Below are positions 12,457 through 27,249 of a stretch of 64,000 nt of DNA, piece by piece. The DNA is from Hericium rajendrae. Taxonomy: Eukaryota; Basidiomycota; Agaricomycetes; Russulales; Hericiaceae. The stretch covers positions 3,106,501 through 3,170,500 of the forward strand of contig CM065879.1 of assembly GCA_033439255.1 (NCBI GenBank), read 5' to 3'. A program made the translations under genes and the position numbers. Each line of letters begins with the position of its first letter. Position 1 is the first letter of the stretch. The notes beneath the pieces are model-generated. The model was given only the letters and a program-made list of their open reading frames with translations, had not been told where the DNA came from and ran no database searches.

Positions 12457-13007
12457 TTCGTTTTGTTGCATCTTGCGCTACTATCCGTGCTGCTTCATCC
12501 GCAATACCTAGCATTCGTTTTCTTTCTGTTCTGTTCCTGTTCCATTGTTTACATACTGCACGTACGACACTAACACATTGAATGACGAGATGTTTGAGAT
12601 CAGAAGTAATTAGTAAGTGCTGCGTGATGATAAGCTATGATCGTTGGCTCGATGCGGTGGGTGATTGTTGACAGGTAAGAAAAATCTTCCTCGCAACAAT
12701 CTCACATGCATGAAGAATAAATCGAACTCGCGGCGGGTCGACGGCAGCGACCCAGATTCCCACTACCTCATGAATGATTTTTTTTAGTGTCCTGGACAAA
12801 TCATGGAGGAGACGTCTGGAGGCGTACATGCACGACGAACGGAACATGAGCGGAATGGGCCACGTGTTCGGAACGGAGGTGCTGCGCTTCAGGCGACGGG
12901 CGTCGGGGACGCGACATTCATTCCTTCCTCCACATAGCCTGCATACCCTCCTCCACGACATCATCCTCGGGGTAGGCAAAGGGCACATTTCACTCTGGTA
13001 GACGTCT
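12457..13007. other. Intergenic between NST1 and NEO1
   Basis: No gene is seen. It holds the NST1 3' end and the NEO1 promoter, both genes reading rightward. Confidence 0.6.
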
Positions 13008-16000
13008 ATGTCTGAGATCCCCCTGCACACTTTTGGATCACACCGCAACACGAGGGCTGGATACGCGCGCATTAACGACTCTGAACCACACGACGGCGAC
13101 GGCAGCGGCAGTCCCACGAACGGCTCTGCCATGTCGCCAATAACGAATATAGCCGCCTCTGCAGCCTCGGCATCTGCGAGAACCAATTACAGGAAGGGGA
13201 AGCGGAGAGAGGTGTTTGATGCTGAGCCGGAGGAGGAGGCGATTCTGCTCGGAGGCGGCGAGCTGGAAGGCGAGTACCCTCAACCAGAGGACGAAGGGAG
13301 GCGGGAAAGAAGAGAACAGAGCATCGCATCGGAGGTCAGTCAACGCCTTTGGCCGTCTACGTTCCACTTATCTCGAGTAGCGGTCGTCAATATTGCGGAG
13401 AGGGCGGTCGACCAAGGACCAATCCCGCACGGTCCACTTTCGACCCCCAGATAAACTTCGACATCGCTTTCCCCCGAATATTGTGCGCAACCAAAAGTAC
13501 AATGTCGTCACCTTCCTCCCCATCGTGCTCTACGAGCAATTCAAATACTTCTTCAACCTCTATTTCCTCCTTGTCGCCCTATCACAGTTCATACCCGCCC
13601 TGAAGATCGGCTTCCTTGCGACATACATCGCCCCCCTCGCATTTGTCCTACTGGTGACCATCGGCAAGGAAGCATACGACGACTACAAGCGTAATCTGCG
13701 CGACCGCGAAGCCAATTCGCAGCAATACCAGATTCTCGAGCCCCCCGACTCAAACGTGCATGACGTCGAGGAAAATGCCGCCATCACGCGTTCGGTGCCT
13801 TCGTCCTCGCTTCGCGTTGGCGATTTCATTATACTGCACAAGAACCAGCGCGTTCCCGCCGACATCGTCCTTCTGCGGACGTCAGACGCATCAGGCACCT
13901 GCTTCATCCGGACGGACCAGCTGGACGGCGAGACGGACTGGAAACTGCGCGTTGCTGTGCCGTCCGCACAGGAGCTGCACTCAGACGCGGAGCTGCTGTC
14001 TCTCGATGCCGAGATCTACGGTGCGAGGCCTAGCTCTCTCTGATTTATGCACACAAGCTGATTCATTCATTAGCTGACGCGCCGATCAAGGACATTCACA
14101 CTTTCATAGGCACATTTACCGTCAATTCATCTCGCTCGCAGTCATTGGACGATGTGCCCATGCAGCAGGTGCCTGCCGTCGAGCCTCTCACCGCGGAGAA
14201 CGTCTTGTGGGCGAACACGGTTCTGGCTGCAGGCACCGCCGTGGGCTTCATCGTGTATACGGGCCCCGAGACACGCGCGGTCATGAACACGAGCCATCCG
14301 AAGACCAAAGTCGGGTTGTTAGATGAGGAGATCAACAGGCTTGCGAAGGTAAGTTTTATTCATGAAAATTGGGAGCTTCACGCGTCATGCAGTTATATGG
14401 CGGCAGATTCTGTGCGCCGTCACGTTCGCGCTGTCTGTCGCGCTCGTCGCGCTAAACGGCTTCCGCGGCCTGTGGTACATCTACGTCTTCCGCTTCCTCA
14501 TCCTTTCTCGTCCATCATCCCGATCAGGTGCGTGGATAGCTGACCTCTGCAGTCTCGTTCTTAACGCCGTATGCAGTCTGCGTGTCAATCTCGATATGGG
14601 CAAGACGGTGTACGCGCACCAGATCATGAATGATAGCGAGATCCCAGGGACGATCGTGCGCACGAGCACGCTGCCGGAAGAGCTGGGCCGCATTGAGTAC
14701 CTTCTGAGTGACAAGACGGGTACCCTGACGCAGAACGGTATGTCTGATGCGCTTTCAGTGCGAGAATGACGTGCCGACGAAGAATGATATAGAAATGGAG
14801 ATGAAGAAGCTGCATATGGGAACGATGTCGTTCGGTGCGGATTCCATGGATGAAGTGTCGCTCCAGCTGGCCGCGGCGTTTGGCTCTTCAGGCGACCATG
14901 GTGCGGTGAACCCCTTCCATTTCTGCTGCCCTGTCTGATCTGTCGGTCGTATGCTCAGCTCGCAAAGGCTCGTTGGCCACCGGTGCCCAACTCGCTACTC
15001 GTGGGCATCGCGACATGTCGTCTCGCGTGCGGGACGTGGTGCTGAGCCTCGCGCTTTGTCACAACGTGAGCACATTTTTCGCTTCCCCATCTTCATGTAT
15101 TGAGCATGCGCGCATAGGTCACACCTGTCAAGAACGACGACGGCACCGTCACCTACCAAGCCTCCTCGCCCGACGAAGTCGCCATCGTAGCATGGACCGA
15201 ATCCGTCGGACTGCGGCTCACGTACCGCGACCGGACGCGCATGGAGCTGCAGGCGCCCACGGGCGCGACGCTCGTGTACGACATCCTCGACATCTTCCCG
15301 TTCACGTCCGAGTCGAAGCGCATGGGCATCGTCGTGCGCGACACGCAGTCCGGCGAGATCAGCTTCCTGCAGAAGGGCGCGGACGTCGTCATGGCGCGCA
15401 TCGTGCAGCGGAACGACTGGCTCGACGAGGAGACGGCGAACATGGCGCGCGAGGGCCTGCGCACGCTCGTCATGGCGCGGCGCAAGCTGGTCGAGGCCGC
15501 GTATGCGGACTTTAGGCAGCGCTATCATGAGGCGAGCGTGCGGCACGAGGGGCGGAATGAGGCGATGGCGCAGGTCGTGGCGGAGTGTTTGGAGCGGGAG
15601 CTGGAGTTACTTGGGCTGACGGGCGTGGAGGATAAGTTGCAGGACGACGTAAAGTCGACGCTGGAGCTTCTTCGGAATGCGGGCATCAAGATCTGGATGC
15701 TTACTGGTGACAAGATTGAGACGGCCACGGTCATCGCTATGTCCACGAAGCTGGTTGCGAGGAACCAGTATATTCACCAAATCGCGAAATGTGGGTACAA
15801 ATTGCTCTCTTTGGCACCTGTACTCAGAGTTACTTATAGTGAAGTCATCTGATCAAGCTCGAGATGAACTTGATTTCCTGCAGAATAAGCTGGACTGCTG
15901 TCTGGTCATCGACGGCGAATCCTTGCAGGTAAGGAGTTGATGTATGCGCTGGTAATACGTACTTGACTTTGTCTGCAGTTGTGCCTAAATCAATTCAAGA

Positions 16001-17162
16001 ACGAGTTCATCGAAATTACCACCAAGTTGTCTGCAGTAGTTGCTTGTCGCTGCTCGCCGACACAGAAAGCAGACGTAGCGCGGCTCATCCGCAGTTATAC
16101 GAAGAAGCGAGTATGCTGCATTGGTGATGGCGGTAACGACGTGAGCATGATCCAGGCCGCCGACGTTGGTCAGTCATAAAATCCATAGGCGCACTAGTCA
16201 TTACTCATTTAGAACCTCAGGTGTTGGCATCGTCGGCAAGGAAGGAAAACAAGCCTCACTCGCCGCCGACTTCTCCGTCACACAATTCAGCCATCTCACC
16301 AAGCTTCTCCTCTGGCACGGGCGCAACTCCTACCGGCGCTCTGCCAAGCTCGCACAATTCGTCATCCACCGCGGTCTCATCATCTCCGTCATGCAGGCCG
16401 TGTTCTCGTCTATATTCTACTTTGCTCCGATCGCATTATACCAGGGCTGGCTCATGGTTGGATATGCCACGCTTTATACGATGGCACCTGTATTCTCGCT
16501 GGTGCTTGACCGTGATGTCAACGAGGACCTCGCACTTTTATACCCCGAATTATACAAAGAACTCACGAAGGTATGTGCAGCATTCTTCCTTCTGGCTTGC
16601 ACTCACGTGAACTTTTTTCCCAGGGCCGCGCTTTATCCTACAAGACTTTCTTCATGTGGTTAATGATCAGCGTCTACCAAGGTAATCCGCCGCCTGACTA
16701 TGTCCACACCAACTAAGACACTACACAGGTGCTGCAATCATGATCATGTCGCTGGTTCTCTTCGAGACCGAATTCCTTAACATCGTCGCCATCTCATTTA
16801 CGGCTCTTATTCTTAACGAACTCATTATGGTTGCCCTGGAAGTCACGATCTGGTACGTGCTTCCGCCCGCACGTCCCCTCCACGCTAACGCACCGCAGGC
16901 ATATTTATATGGTGATCTCGGAGATTGTCACGCTGCTGATCTACGCCGTCAGCATGGTATTCCTGCCCGAATATTTCGGTAAGCGGTTCGTCTGCGCTCA
17001 TCGTCGACTGTTGCTCAATGGTTGGCAGACATGGCGTTTGTGACGTCGCCACCGTTTGCGTGGAAGGTGACGGTCATTGTGGCGATCAGTGCGCTGCCGC
17101 TGTATATAATCAAGCTCATCAAGAGCAGAGTAGCACCCGCCGCGTCGAGTAAATTGTTGTAG
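13008..17162 (+). CDS. NEO1: P4-ATPase phospholipid flippase, NEO1/ATP9A-like
   Basis: An ATP-driven flippase of Golgi/endosome membranes that moves aminophospholipids to the cytosolic leaflet. Visible landmarks are VVRNQKYN-type entry ([18 protein letters not shown]), the first hairpin ([20 protein letters not shown]), the actuator motif DGETDWKLR, the phosphorylation site [10 protein letters not shown], the nucleotide-binding SSPDEVAIV and [10 protein letters not shown], the hinge [16 protein letters not shown], and [33 protein letters not shown] and [17 protein letters not shown] are the NEO1 subtype signature. Fifteen exons; introns at 13335-13380, 14021-14073, 14349-14406, 14528-14576, 14738-14792, 14901-14958, 15066-15117, 15791-15839, 15929-15978, 16169-16220, 16571-16623, 16682-16728, 16853-16898 and 16979-17028. 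One base is missing in a TTT run at about 14503-14506 (LILFSSIIPIS). NEO1 acts without a Cdc50 partner in yeast; that is family knowledge. Confidence 0.95.
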
Positions 17163-17548
17163 CTTATCATCATGCAGCATTTTGCTTCTGATTTGAAACA
17201 TCTTCGTCCAGTGTGTCGTCGTCTTGTTTGAAGGTAAGCACCGAAACCGAAGAGGAGCAGAAAGGGAGAGGCATATTCAAAGTTGAGAGCTGCTCATGGA
17301 TACGCGCGTATGCATCCTGTCTATTGCGAATTGATCCCGTAGCATCCAGGCATATCTCAGACATAGGCGTTTACAAGATTGGGACACGGAGAAGAAAGGG
17401 TGCAGGTGAATGTCGGAGGCAGAGGTGTAATCGCGGCGTCGGAATCGATACGCAGCACTTCTGTTCCGAACACGCTGCCCGTCTTGTCCTTGTTCGTCGT
17501 AAAGGTCCATGGCATTAATACTATGTCTCCAAGGCATTTGAAAAATAA
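17163..17548. other. Intergenic, NEO1 3' end to tRNA
   Basis: No gene is seen; short open frames on both strands lack any recognisable domain. Confidence 0.55.
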
Positions 17549-17619
17549 GCATTAATGGGGTAGTGGTAACCTGGGTCGTTGCCATCGACCCGCCGGGAGT
17601 TCGATTCTCTCTTAATGCA
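17549..17619 (+). tRNA. tRNA-Gly (anticodon GCC)
   Basis: A 71-nt cloverleaf. The acceptor stem GCATTAA pairs fully with TTAATGC. The D-arm contains TAGTGGTAA. The anticodon stem GGTCG/CGACC encloses loop TTGCCAT, giving anticodon GCC. The T-arm GGGAG-TTCGATT-CTCTC has one G-U pair, and the discriminator is A. There is no intron. The B box matches GGNGTTCGANTC with one weak position. It lies between the convergent NEO1 and MFS genes. Confidence 0.92.
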
Positions 17620-17627
17620 TAGCTGAT

Positions 17628-17825
17628 CTAAGATTGGCAGTTTTTGCCTTTGTAGACTTGGTTCTTAAATAATTCTTCGAATTCGTCTTGCACGACGAGC
17701 TCTTGGAAATTATTTGATGCGGGAGATATAGATGCTGGGTCTACTTCCAGCAAGACATATCCTTCAGCTTCAGCCTCTGGAGTCTGGGGTCTGGGTCTGA
17801 AGGTTTGAAGTCCGACTGGCTGCAT
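17628..17825 (-). CDS. Small acidic open frame, unknown
   Basis: A 65-codon frame with an acidic composition (GYVLLEVDPAS, LVVQDEFEELFKNQ) that looks less random than its neighbours. It could be the last exon of a short gene, since an acceptor-like CAG lies just upstream of the ATG. No family was recognised and no upstream exon was found. It ends 3 bases past the tRNA. Confidence 0.2.
   Translation of the reverse strand: MQPVGLQTFRPRPQTPEAEAEGYVLLEVDPASISPASNNFQELVVQDEFEELFKNQVYKGKNCQS
17641..17645 (+). terminator. RNA polymerase III terminator of tRNA-Gly
   Basis: The first run of five T downstream of the tRNA begins 22 bases after its 3' end. Confidence 0.6.
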
Positions 17826-18003
17826 TCACCACAAGTCTAGTCTGGTGTAAGTATCTACATTCCATACATTTGTACGGTATTGTCGCCATCTAGATATATA
17901 GGTCAATGATCAGATGTCATGGAGTACTATTTACCGTGCTGTTCAAACAGACAATCCAGCACGCATGCTTCGTAAGAGCGGAAAGCCAAAGACTCTGGAC
18001 GAC

Positions 18004-20317
18004 TCAGTAACGATGCCCACCGGCACTGAGCGGCACACACTCATCCGAGGCCTGCCCATAGCCAGGACGCGATACCTTCGACTCAACCGTCCCTGCCAGC
18101 TCGACGGCCTCCGCAGGTGGCGTCACATCCGTGTCAGGTATGTCCGACAAGAAGAATGTCGCGACCGCAGCGACGACCGCCCAGGGCACAAGCGAGATGA
18201 AGCTCCACCGCACGCCGTTGCGGAACGCGTTCTTGACGAACTCTTGCAGCTGCGGCGAAAGCGCGGCGATGCTGTTGACGGAGGAGAGGTCCGAGTTGCT
18301 CGCGGAGAAGGCGAGCGAGGCGGCCTGGTCGGCGGAGATCGCGCCGGAGCGGACAAGGGAGGTCACGTAGGAGGATACTTTGGCGTTCAGCACCGCGCCG
18401 CACTGAGCAAGGCCGATGGTGCCTCCGAGGGAACGGAACTATGGTGATGTGAGTGCAGAGGATATGGATTGAATCGAGTGAACGTACAAAGAGGGTGAGG
18501 GAAATGACCGCGGAGATACGGTTTGCGGGCTGCGATAGCCGAGCTTGTGTTGAGAGCGGCCCGATGGACATACCGATACCGATACCGGACATGGCCATGA
18601 ATCTGTACGTGTCCTCAGAATATATCCAAGCAGCAGGTAAGTATTACTAACCCGTTGACCTGATCCTGGTTATTTTGATCCAAAGCCATAGAGATGAGGC
18701 CGAGTGACGCCGCCATGATGACACTGCCGAGCATGACAGCATATTTCGGATGAAAAAAAGTCAATAACGGTCCACTATAATTTTGAGAAATGCAGCATAC
18801 CTGACGGAGATACTTGACGATGTAGATTGCGGTATATGTGCCACCACCCTATGCATTCTATCAGCACATAAATCACTTTGAATGTTGAATAGTCTCACCA
18901 GACCAGGCGCAAGATATAAGAGCTGTGCGCCAGCATCTGTCGCGGAACGGCCGCTGACGATTGTCATGAAGATCGACACAAAGTAGAACATGACGAGCAT
19001 GACCATGCCAGATACGAAGGAGCCGGCTTGCACGGCGAAGACGTCATACGAACGGAAGATGTCCAGAAGCAATATCGGCTCGGCCCACAACACTCGATAA
19101 CCACTGGGCAACGGCGAGGTCTGCTCTCGTTCCAGCACCCACTCCCAGAGGATGCATCCGGCGAAGAGGACAGCGCCGAGCACGAAGCTGACGATGACCT
19201 TGACGTTGCTCCAGTCTCCGGTGGAGCCCCAGCTCAGGGCGAGGAGGACGAGGACGCCGGCGGCGACAAAGAAGGCGACGCCGATCCAGTCGAGGCGGAG
19301 CAGGTTGTCCAGCATGGTCTCGTTCGCAAATGGTCCCCGCGGTGGTTCGTCGGCCACCTTCTTCAAGTGCTTGCGAAGAAGGAAGAACGATAGGGCCATT
19401 CCGAGCACAGTGCATGGTAGACTGTTCAAAATTGATGAGCCTCCGCGCAGAATAAGTTAGTCGATACTCACTTGATCGCGAACACCCAGCGGAAGGAAAC
19501 CGAAGTGAGCGCGCCACCAAGGACTGGTCCGACTACATGACCGACAGTGTAAAGGAGGGACAACATGGATGTTTGCCAGTTGTTATCGTTGAGCGAATTG
19601 GAATCCGCCAAAATTACTCGAACGACCTGTTTTGAAATCAGCAACAAACCTAATGCAGGGGAGTCGGAAAGCTTACGGCTGTCATTCCTGCAGCACCGAT
19701 CCCTGCGATTCCGCGACCGGCGAGGAGCGAGGGCATGTTCGGTGCTCCGGTGCTGAGTGCGCTTCCGACCAGGAAGAAAAGCAGCGAGAGCTGGAGTCCA
19801 AAGTGTCGTCCATAGATATCTGCGATGGATGCGAACAACGGCAGGAACACCGTGGAAGTAAGCAGATAGATGGTTCCGATCCAACTGTTTGCGGGTCAGA
19901 CAAAGAGCGAAGAAGTTTAAATTAACATCGCGTGGCGTTACCTCTGTAAATCAAGTCTGCCGAATTGGGACTACATTTTATGTCAGTCGTGCATGCTAAT
20001 TTTCAGACGGACATGGACTCACGGCAATGTGAGGTTGTGCGGTGGCAACGACTGTCGTAGGAGCATTAATTTAAGAACTGTTTTATAAGAAAAAGGCTTA
20101 CTGGTGTAGTCGAGTGTTTCCAGAAACACGGGAATCAACAGACCGCCCATGAGGGTGGCCCTCCATCGCCAGTCAATGGGAGAGTCGCCATCGGCGCGCT
20201 GCTCTTCGATATCGTTACGTCCCCGAAACAATTTTTTACCGCGTTCGAACATGAAGCCGTCGTGAGGAAAATCAGGGTAAGGAGGAGGGTCAACGAGCCA
20301 GTCGTCAGTGCTGAGTT
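18004..20317 (-). CDS. Major facilitator superfamily transporter, DHA2-like
   Basis: A proton-coupled plasma-membrane exporter of the drug:H+ antiporter type; the substrate cannot be read from sequence. An acidic N-tail (ELSTDDWLVDPPPYPDFP) leads to WRWRATLMGGLLIPVFLETL, the first membrane segment, then DYTIVATAQPHIA, typical of TM1 in this group. SWIGTIYLLTSTVF and ADIYGRHFG are the TM2-TM3 loop signature. TVGHVVGPVLGGAL is the motif-C-like segment of antiporters. Many hydrophobic stretches follow, ending in ISLVPWAVVAAVATFF and a polar tail. About nine introns of 45-65 nt are seen (for example 20051-20103 and 19975-20024 approximately). The true start is uncertain: the frame enters through an acceptor at 20318 or starts at the ATG at 20250-20252. 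The conserved tail upstream of that ATG favours a short unseen first exon. Confidence 0.85.
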
Positions 20318-22384
20318 CTGGGGACAAGCCAAAACCGCAAGGCTGCCTTTTAAACAACAGAAAGCGACTTGACACGGCTCAGAGACCATCTCGCGTCTGC
20401 AAACAAAGGCAGAGCAGGATGAATCCATCAAGATTGAATGTCCGAGCGCCATGGGCGCCGAGTGAAGAAGCTGCAGGATCGCCACCAGGCACTTGCACCT
20501 TTCCTTGTAAGGAAAATGTCGTCGTTCGAGGAAGGCGTCGCCACTGCGGGCCATCGCGTTCCATCTGCGTCCACCGTTACCCAGCCGGCTGCGCATGGAC
20601 GAGCTCACCCACCCCAAGCACGGCAATCTTCTCTGCGAACAATATCATTGGATAGCACGTACCAATGACACAGGCCCTCTGATGCACGTCAATCGAAATG
20701 TCGCGGCTATGAGCCTAGGGGTATCTCACCATGTTTATGGCTTATGCCTGGGTCCATGTAAATTCTACCTCCCCATGTCACTGAGCCATGTATCTCCTTC
20801 AAGCCACACATGAAGTGACGGAGTCGAAGGAAGCTTCCGCAGAGAAGGGGTGCCGAATATCCAGCTCAAGCTCGCTCTTTACTTGGATTGTCTGAGATTC
20901 TTTGAAAACGATCAGTGGAAAATCTTTGGGGAATAAACATGCTTAGCACCGATGCGCTAGAAGACCACTCACAGCATCGAGGTCAAAGGACTCACCGATG
21001 AGCGTATCTCCTGCTCCACCAGTTTATTTCTGGCCGACCATCGTATTGGCTCCGGCAAACTACTATACCTGCCATGTTGGGTGAAATCTCCGGACGGATG
21101 TGATCAATCACCGACTATCGTTTAGCATCATTTCCAGGAATCTGGTGCGTCTCCAGCGTTGTGACGCTCGAGTTTGAGGCATCATACGTTCCATGGCGAT
21201 CCTGATCTGATGTTACACTGTCAGGGAGTAGACTGGTTCATACGTTGAAGAGCTGATGGGCAAGCATAAAATTTTACGGCTATAAGGGCAGGCTACTGTA
21301 CTAAACAATTGTTTTGATTGGGTCGGCTCAAAACTTTGAGAAGCGATTGTCTCACCTATGCCTTATCGCAAAGTATTGCGCGCTCATCCAGTTCAGTCAT
21401 GCAGGTCATGCATAGCGCTCCGGCTCGAACTTGGCGAAGTCGTGTATTAAATAACAAACGTTCCGCATGGCGCGGCTTGGATGTGCATCGCTGGACGGTG
21501 CTTCGTGACGCGCAAAGGCTAAATTAAATCCTGCAATCAGCACAACAGATGTGTCTGACTTACGGTTCGTCTCTATACCCTCAAATGGCCACAGCAAAGT
21601 GAGAGCGACAGCTAAAATGCGAGTATGGATCAGGATGTAATCATGGATATTGATGTTACAAAAAATCACATCAACGATTGCTTCGCAGAATGGGATCGTT
21701 CTGCGCTCCTTCAAGAGATTATAGAATCAGTAAGCACAGTAAGCACAAGTAAGCATGTTGAACACTCCTCCGACAGCTGTGGTTGGGGGAAGCAGACTGG
21801 ATTCAGTGTCCTATCAAAATCTTTAGATACCCTTTCCACCGTCTGGGTACGATGTGCATCGACGCTTTATTTATTACGCCTGCCTGGCATGACTAAACAC
21901 AATGAACGAGGTGCTGGCACTTTCTATACCATTGTCTTGCGGCATATGCTGAGTGCAGCTCGAATGGCATCGACAGGGTCGTTACTGCTAATATAGAAGC
22001 TGCCACAGACTACCACGCACCTTCCACAAAATCGTGTACGCCCACTGCCAACGTCTTCCGAAGTGCTGCCAAATAGATTGATTTATGGAGTGACATCAGA
22101 TATAGAAGGCTTGACCGAACGGAAAAACACCTCCTGTGACATGTTATTCGAGCCGCCAGTGCAGCTACGTGAATGAGCGTAGGTGGATCTAGGTTGCAGG
22201 AAGACGGTTAGCAAGTTTGCGGACTCGGCGGAGTGGATGGTCGAGTCATCCCAAAAAGGAAATTCCACGTGTTCTGTTCCGTTCCGTCGACACTCCGACA
22301 GTCAGCGGTGGCGCGACGCCGTCGACGTCTGTAGCGACCACCACCATCATCTGCTAGCATCTCACTCTTTTGCTCTTTGTTCCA
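20318..22384. other. Intergenic, about 2 kb, no gene recognised
   Basis: This is the head-to-head space between the MFS gene (-) and CEF1 (+). Open frames such as 20135-20626 (-) and 21625-21996 (+) have no recognisable domain. The missing first exon of the MFS gene may lie within the left 300 bases. Confidence 0.5.
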
Positions 22385-25220
<2,836 letters not shown>

Positions 25221-26529
25221 ATGTTGAGTGTATTCTGATACTATTTGCTTGTTTCTTTCTACACTGAATTTGTCATTATCGTTGAACTCAGTGTTATACT
25301 ACTACACTGCCGGTCTATTTGTGTTCCTTCCTTCGTCCTCACGCACGGTTTCAGGGCGATGACGGTACGTGTGCTGACTCTGCGATGAGCGTTGAAACGA
25401 GATCGGGCGTCATCGCAGAATGGTTTGACTGTCTTATCCCTCCGCTCATGTCTGTATGGATATTGGACTCGAGCGCTCCGTCATCATTCCACTGCACTGA
25501 CTTGTCGGGATATGGCAGGCTTTATTATCTCCTAATTGTTCTCAGCTTCCCCAATGAGTGTTTCAAACCTTGCCTGCTTCATCATGGGACCTCGTCATGC
25601 GCGGAAGGCCTCCATGCTCTGGTTTGATTTTCCTTTTCAGTTGCTCTACGTTTTCTTTGGGCTGGTCGCCCCTGGATCATGTTACAGACATCAATTCCTC
25701 TGATCCGTCTGGGTATGCTGCGCTACGGCGCATGAGCGGATGAGCAATCGCGATGCCGCTCACTGTAAGAGATCATGACTGTTTTCGGCGTTTCCCCTGA
25801 ACACAACTCGGTTATATTCGACCAAGACACCTCGACAAAGCACGATGCACCGTTAGGCACGTCTGGACAATCTGCTCAATCAAAGCTCAAACGACACGAA
25901 TCTGTAGATGCAAACTCGTTTCTGGGTCTGTTCTGACCTTCTGTCGAGTCGACGATGCCGGATGCTCTATGTCGCATATCTATGCGTAGAACGTGAAACC
26001 CGACAGCTCTTCCTCCGGAAATGCAACGTACCTGGCGATCTGCAGATACAGTTTAAACATGCTCGCGGAAAGGAACGGAAGCCGTCGACGGCGGGTTTCC
26101 TGGGCTGATTCCTTTGATCCCGCTCACTCTCTTATTGTTAAGCGGAGATTCGGCGCTGCGAAGCAGAACGGTAGGCCGAATGTTTCGATGTGCTGTATTG
26201 CTCGCGCTTCTGACTTATTGTGTTGCAGCGATGTGCCTTGGAGTGAGCTCGAGATCTTCTCGTGCGGAAACCGATACGATGCTGCAGCCGCGTATGGCTA
26301 GGCACTTCTTATTGTTTTCCTGCCGTCTGGCCCTGCATGTCTCTCCGTCGGCTCACATTCGCACTTACGACACAGTGACGATATCCGAATTCATGGCACT
26401 CGATTTAGCAGCGCTGTGAATATATAAACCCACCAGTCGCTCCATTCTCCTCAGGTCCTCGCATTCTTCACTCCATCGAGAGCAAAGCCCAAGCTACCTC
26501 TTCTATCCCCACACATCCTCATCTCTGAA
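25221..26529. other. Spacer between CEF1 and pheromone precursor A
   Basis: About 1.3 kb shared with 36235-37562 in copy B. Short open frames on both copies do not keep reading frame between copies, which argues against coding. The right end is the pheromone-gene promoter. Confidence 0.6.
26421..26428 (+). promoter_or_regulatory. TATA box of pheromone precursor A
   Basis: TATATAAA lies about 105 bases before the ATG at 26530, followed by a pyrimidine-rich leader. The same arrangement stands before copy B. Confidence 0.55.
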
Positions 26530-26652
26530 ATGGACTCCTTCAACACCATCGTCGCGACCCTCTTTTCTGACGTCGCCGTCGACGCCATCCCCAGTGTCCC
26601 CGTCGAGGCCGAGTCCAGCGGCAGTGGCGGCGAGTCCTACTGCATCATCGCC
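26530..26652 (+). CDS. Mating-type-like lipopeptide pheromone precursor, copy A (stop displaced)
   Basis: Codons 1-41 read like a basidiomycete pheromone precursor: start MDSF, a short Val/Ala-rich leader, then an acidic Gly/Ser stretch and a C-terminal CaaX box (GGESYCIIA). Family knowledge: the Cys is farnesylated, the last three residues removed, the end methylated, and the leader cut off to give a secreted peptide of roughly 9-14 residues. In this copy the codon after CIIA is TTA and the frame runs on to 26832, which would bury the CaaX box. One T fewer in 'GCCTTAATGG' would give GCC TAA, and homopolymer miscounts are common in this sequence, so copy A may be intact. Otherwise it is a dead precursor. 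The 41 codons match copy B apart from the two residues after the Cys. Confidence 0.75.
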
Positions 26653-26655
26653 TTA

Positions 26656-27249
26656 ATGGCCGACTCAACTTTATCTCATGACCGTTCGTACCGTTGCTTC
26701 GCAGGGATGAATTTGGCCACTGACATCATTTGCCCTTCCGTAGACCACGCTATATCTCAGCCGCGGATTCGTTTTACTTGTTGGAAGGATGGGAAGGCAC
26801 ATTCCGTGGTTGTTTGGAACATTTTGATTTAGTTTATTGCGCGGATGGCGCACACTTCGTATTCGTTCTTCGTTTTCGCTCGGTTTCGTGCTGATTGTAT
26901 GGAATACTGTATTATATTGAATTCATCGTCTAAGGATGACTTACAAGCGCAGAAAACGAAGCAAGAGAGCTGCTTGGTAAACTCATGATCACTGTCCCGC
27001 GCCTGCCCGTACAAGACCAGAGACGAGGTCACTCGCAGTCGAATGCCAGAGCTATAATATATTTTCGATTGCAATATGAACAAAGCCCGTCGTGAAATAT
27101 CGAGGGGACAGTAACTCGTGCGCGTGAAGGCTCGCCTCCTGTCCTCTCGTCTCGGTCTTCAGTTTCTTCGGACCGTGGAGGGTGGAAGACGGCGGGGACT
27201 CCATGGCAGCAGGGCCATCAATATACATAGCCGCGATGACTTCGGCCAG
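26656..27249. other. 3' region between pheromone A and FunK1 gene 1
   Basis: Pheromone 3' UTR and the tail of the convergent FunK1 gene. Antisense to 27130-27249 lies a decayed extension of the kinase C-terminus past its stop (GPKKLKTE in frame on minus). Confidence 0.6.

Noticed and set aside
26530-26832. A 100-residue protein from the long frame at pheromone copy A
   Set aside because: The part after codon 41 is not kept in copy B, where a stop follows the CaaX box at once, so the extension looks accidental.
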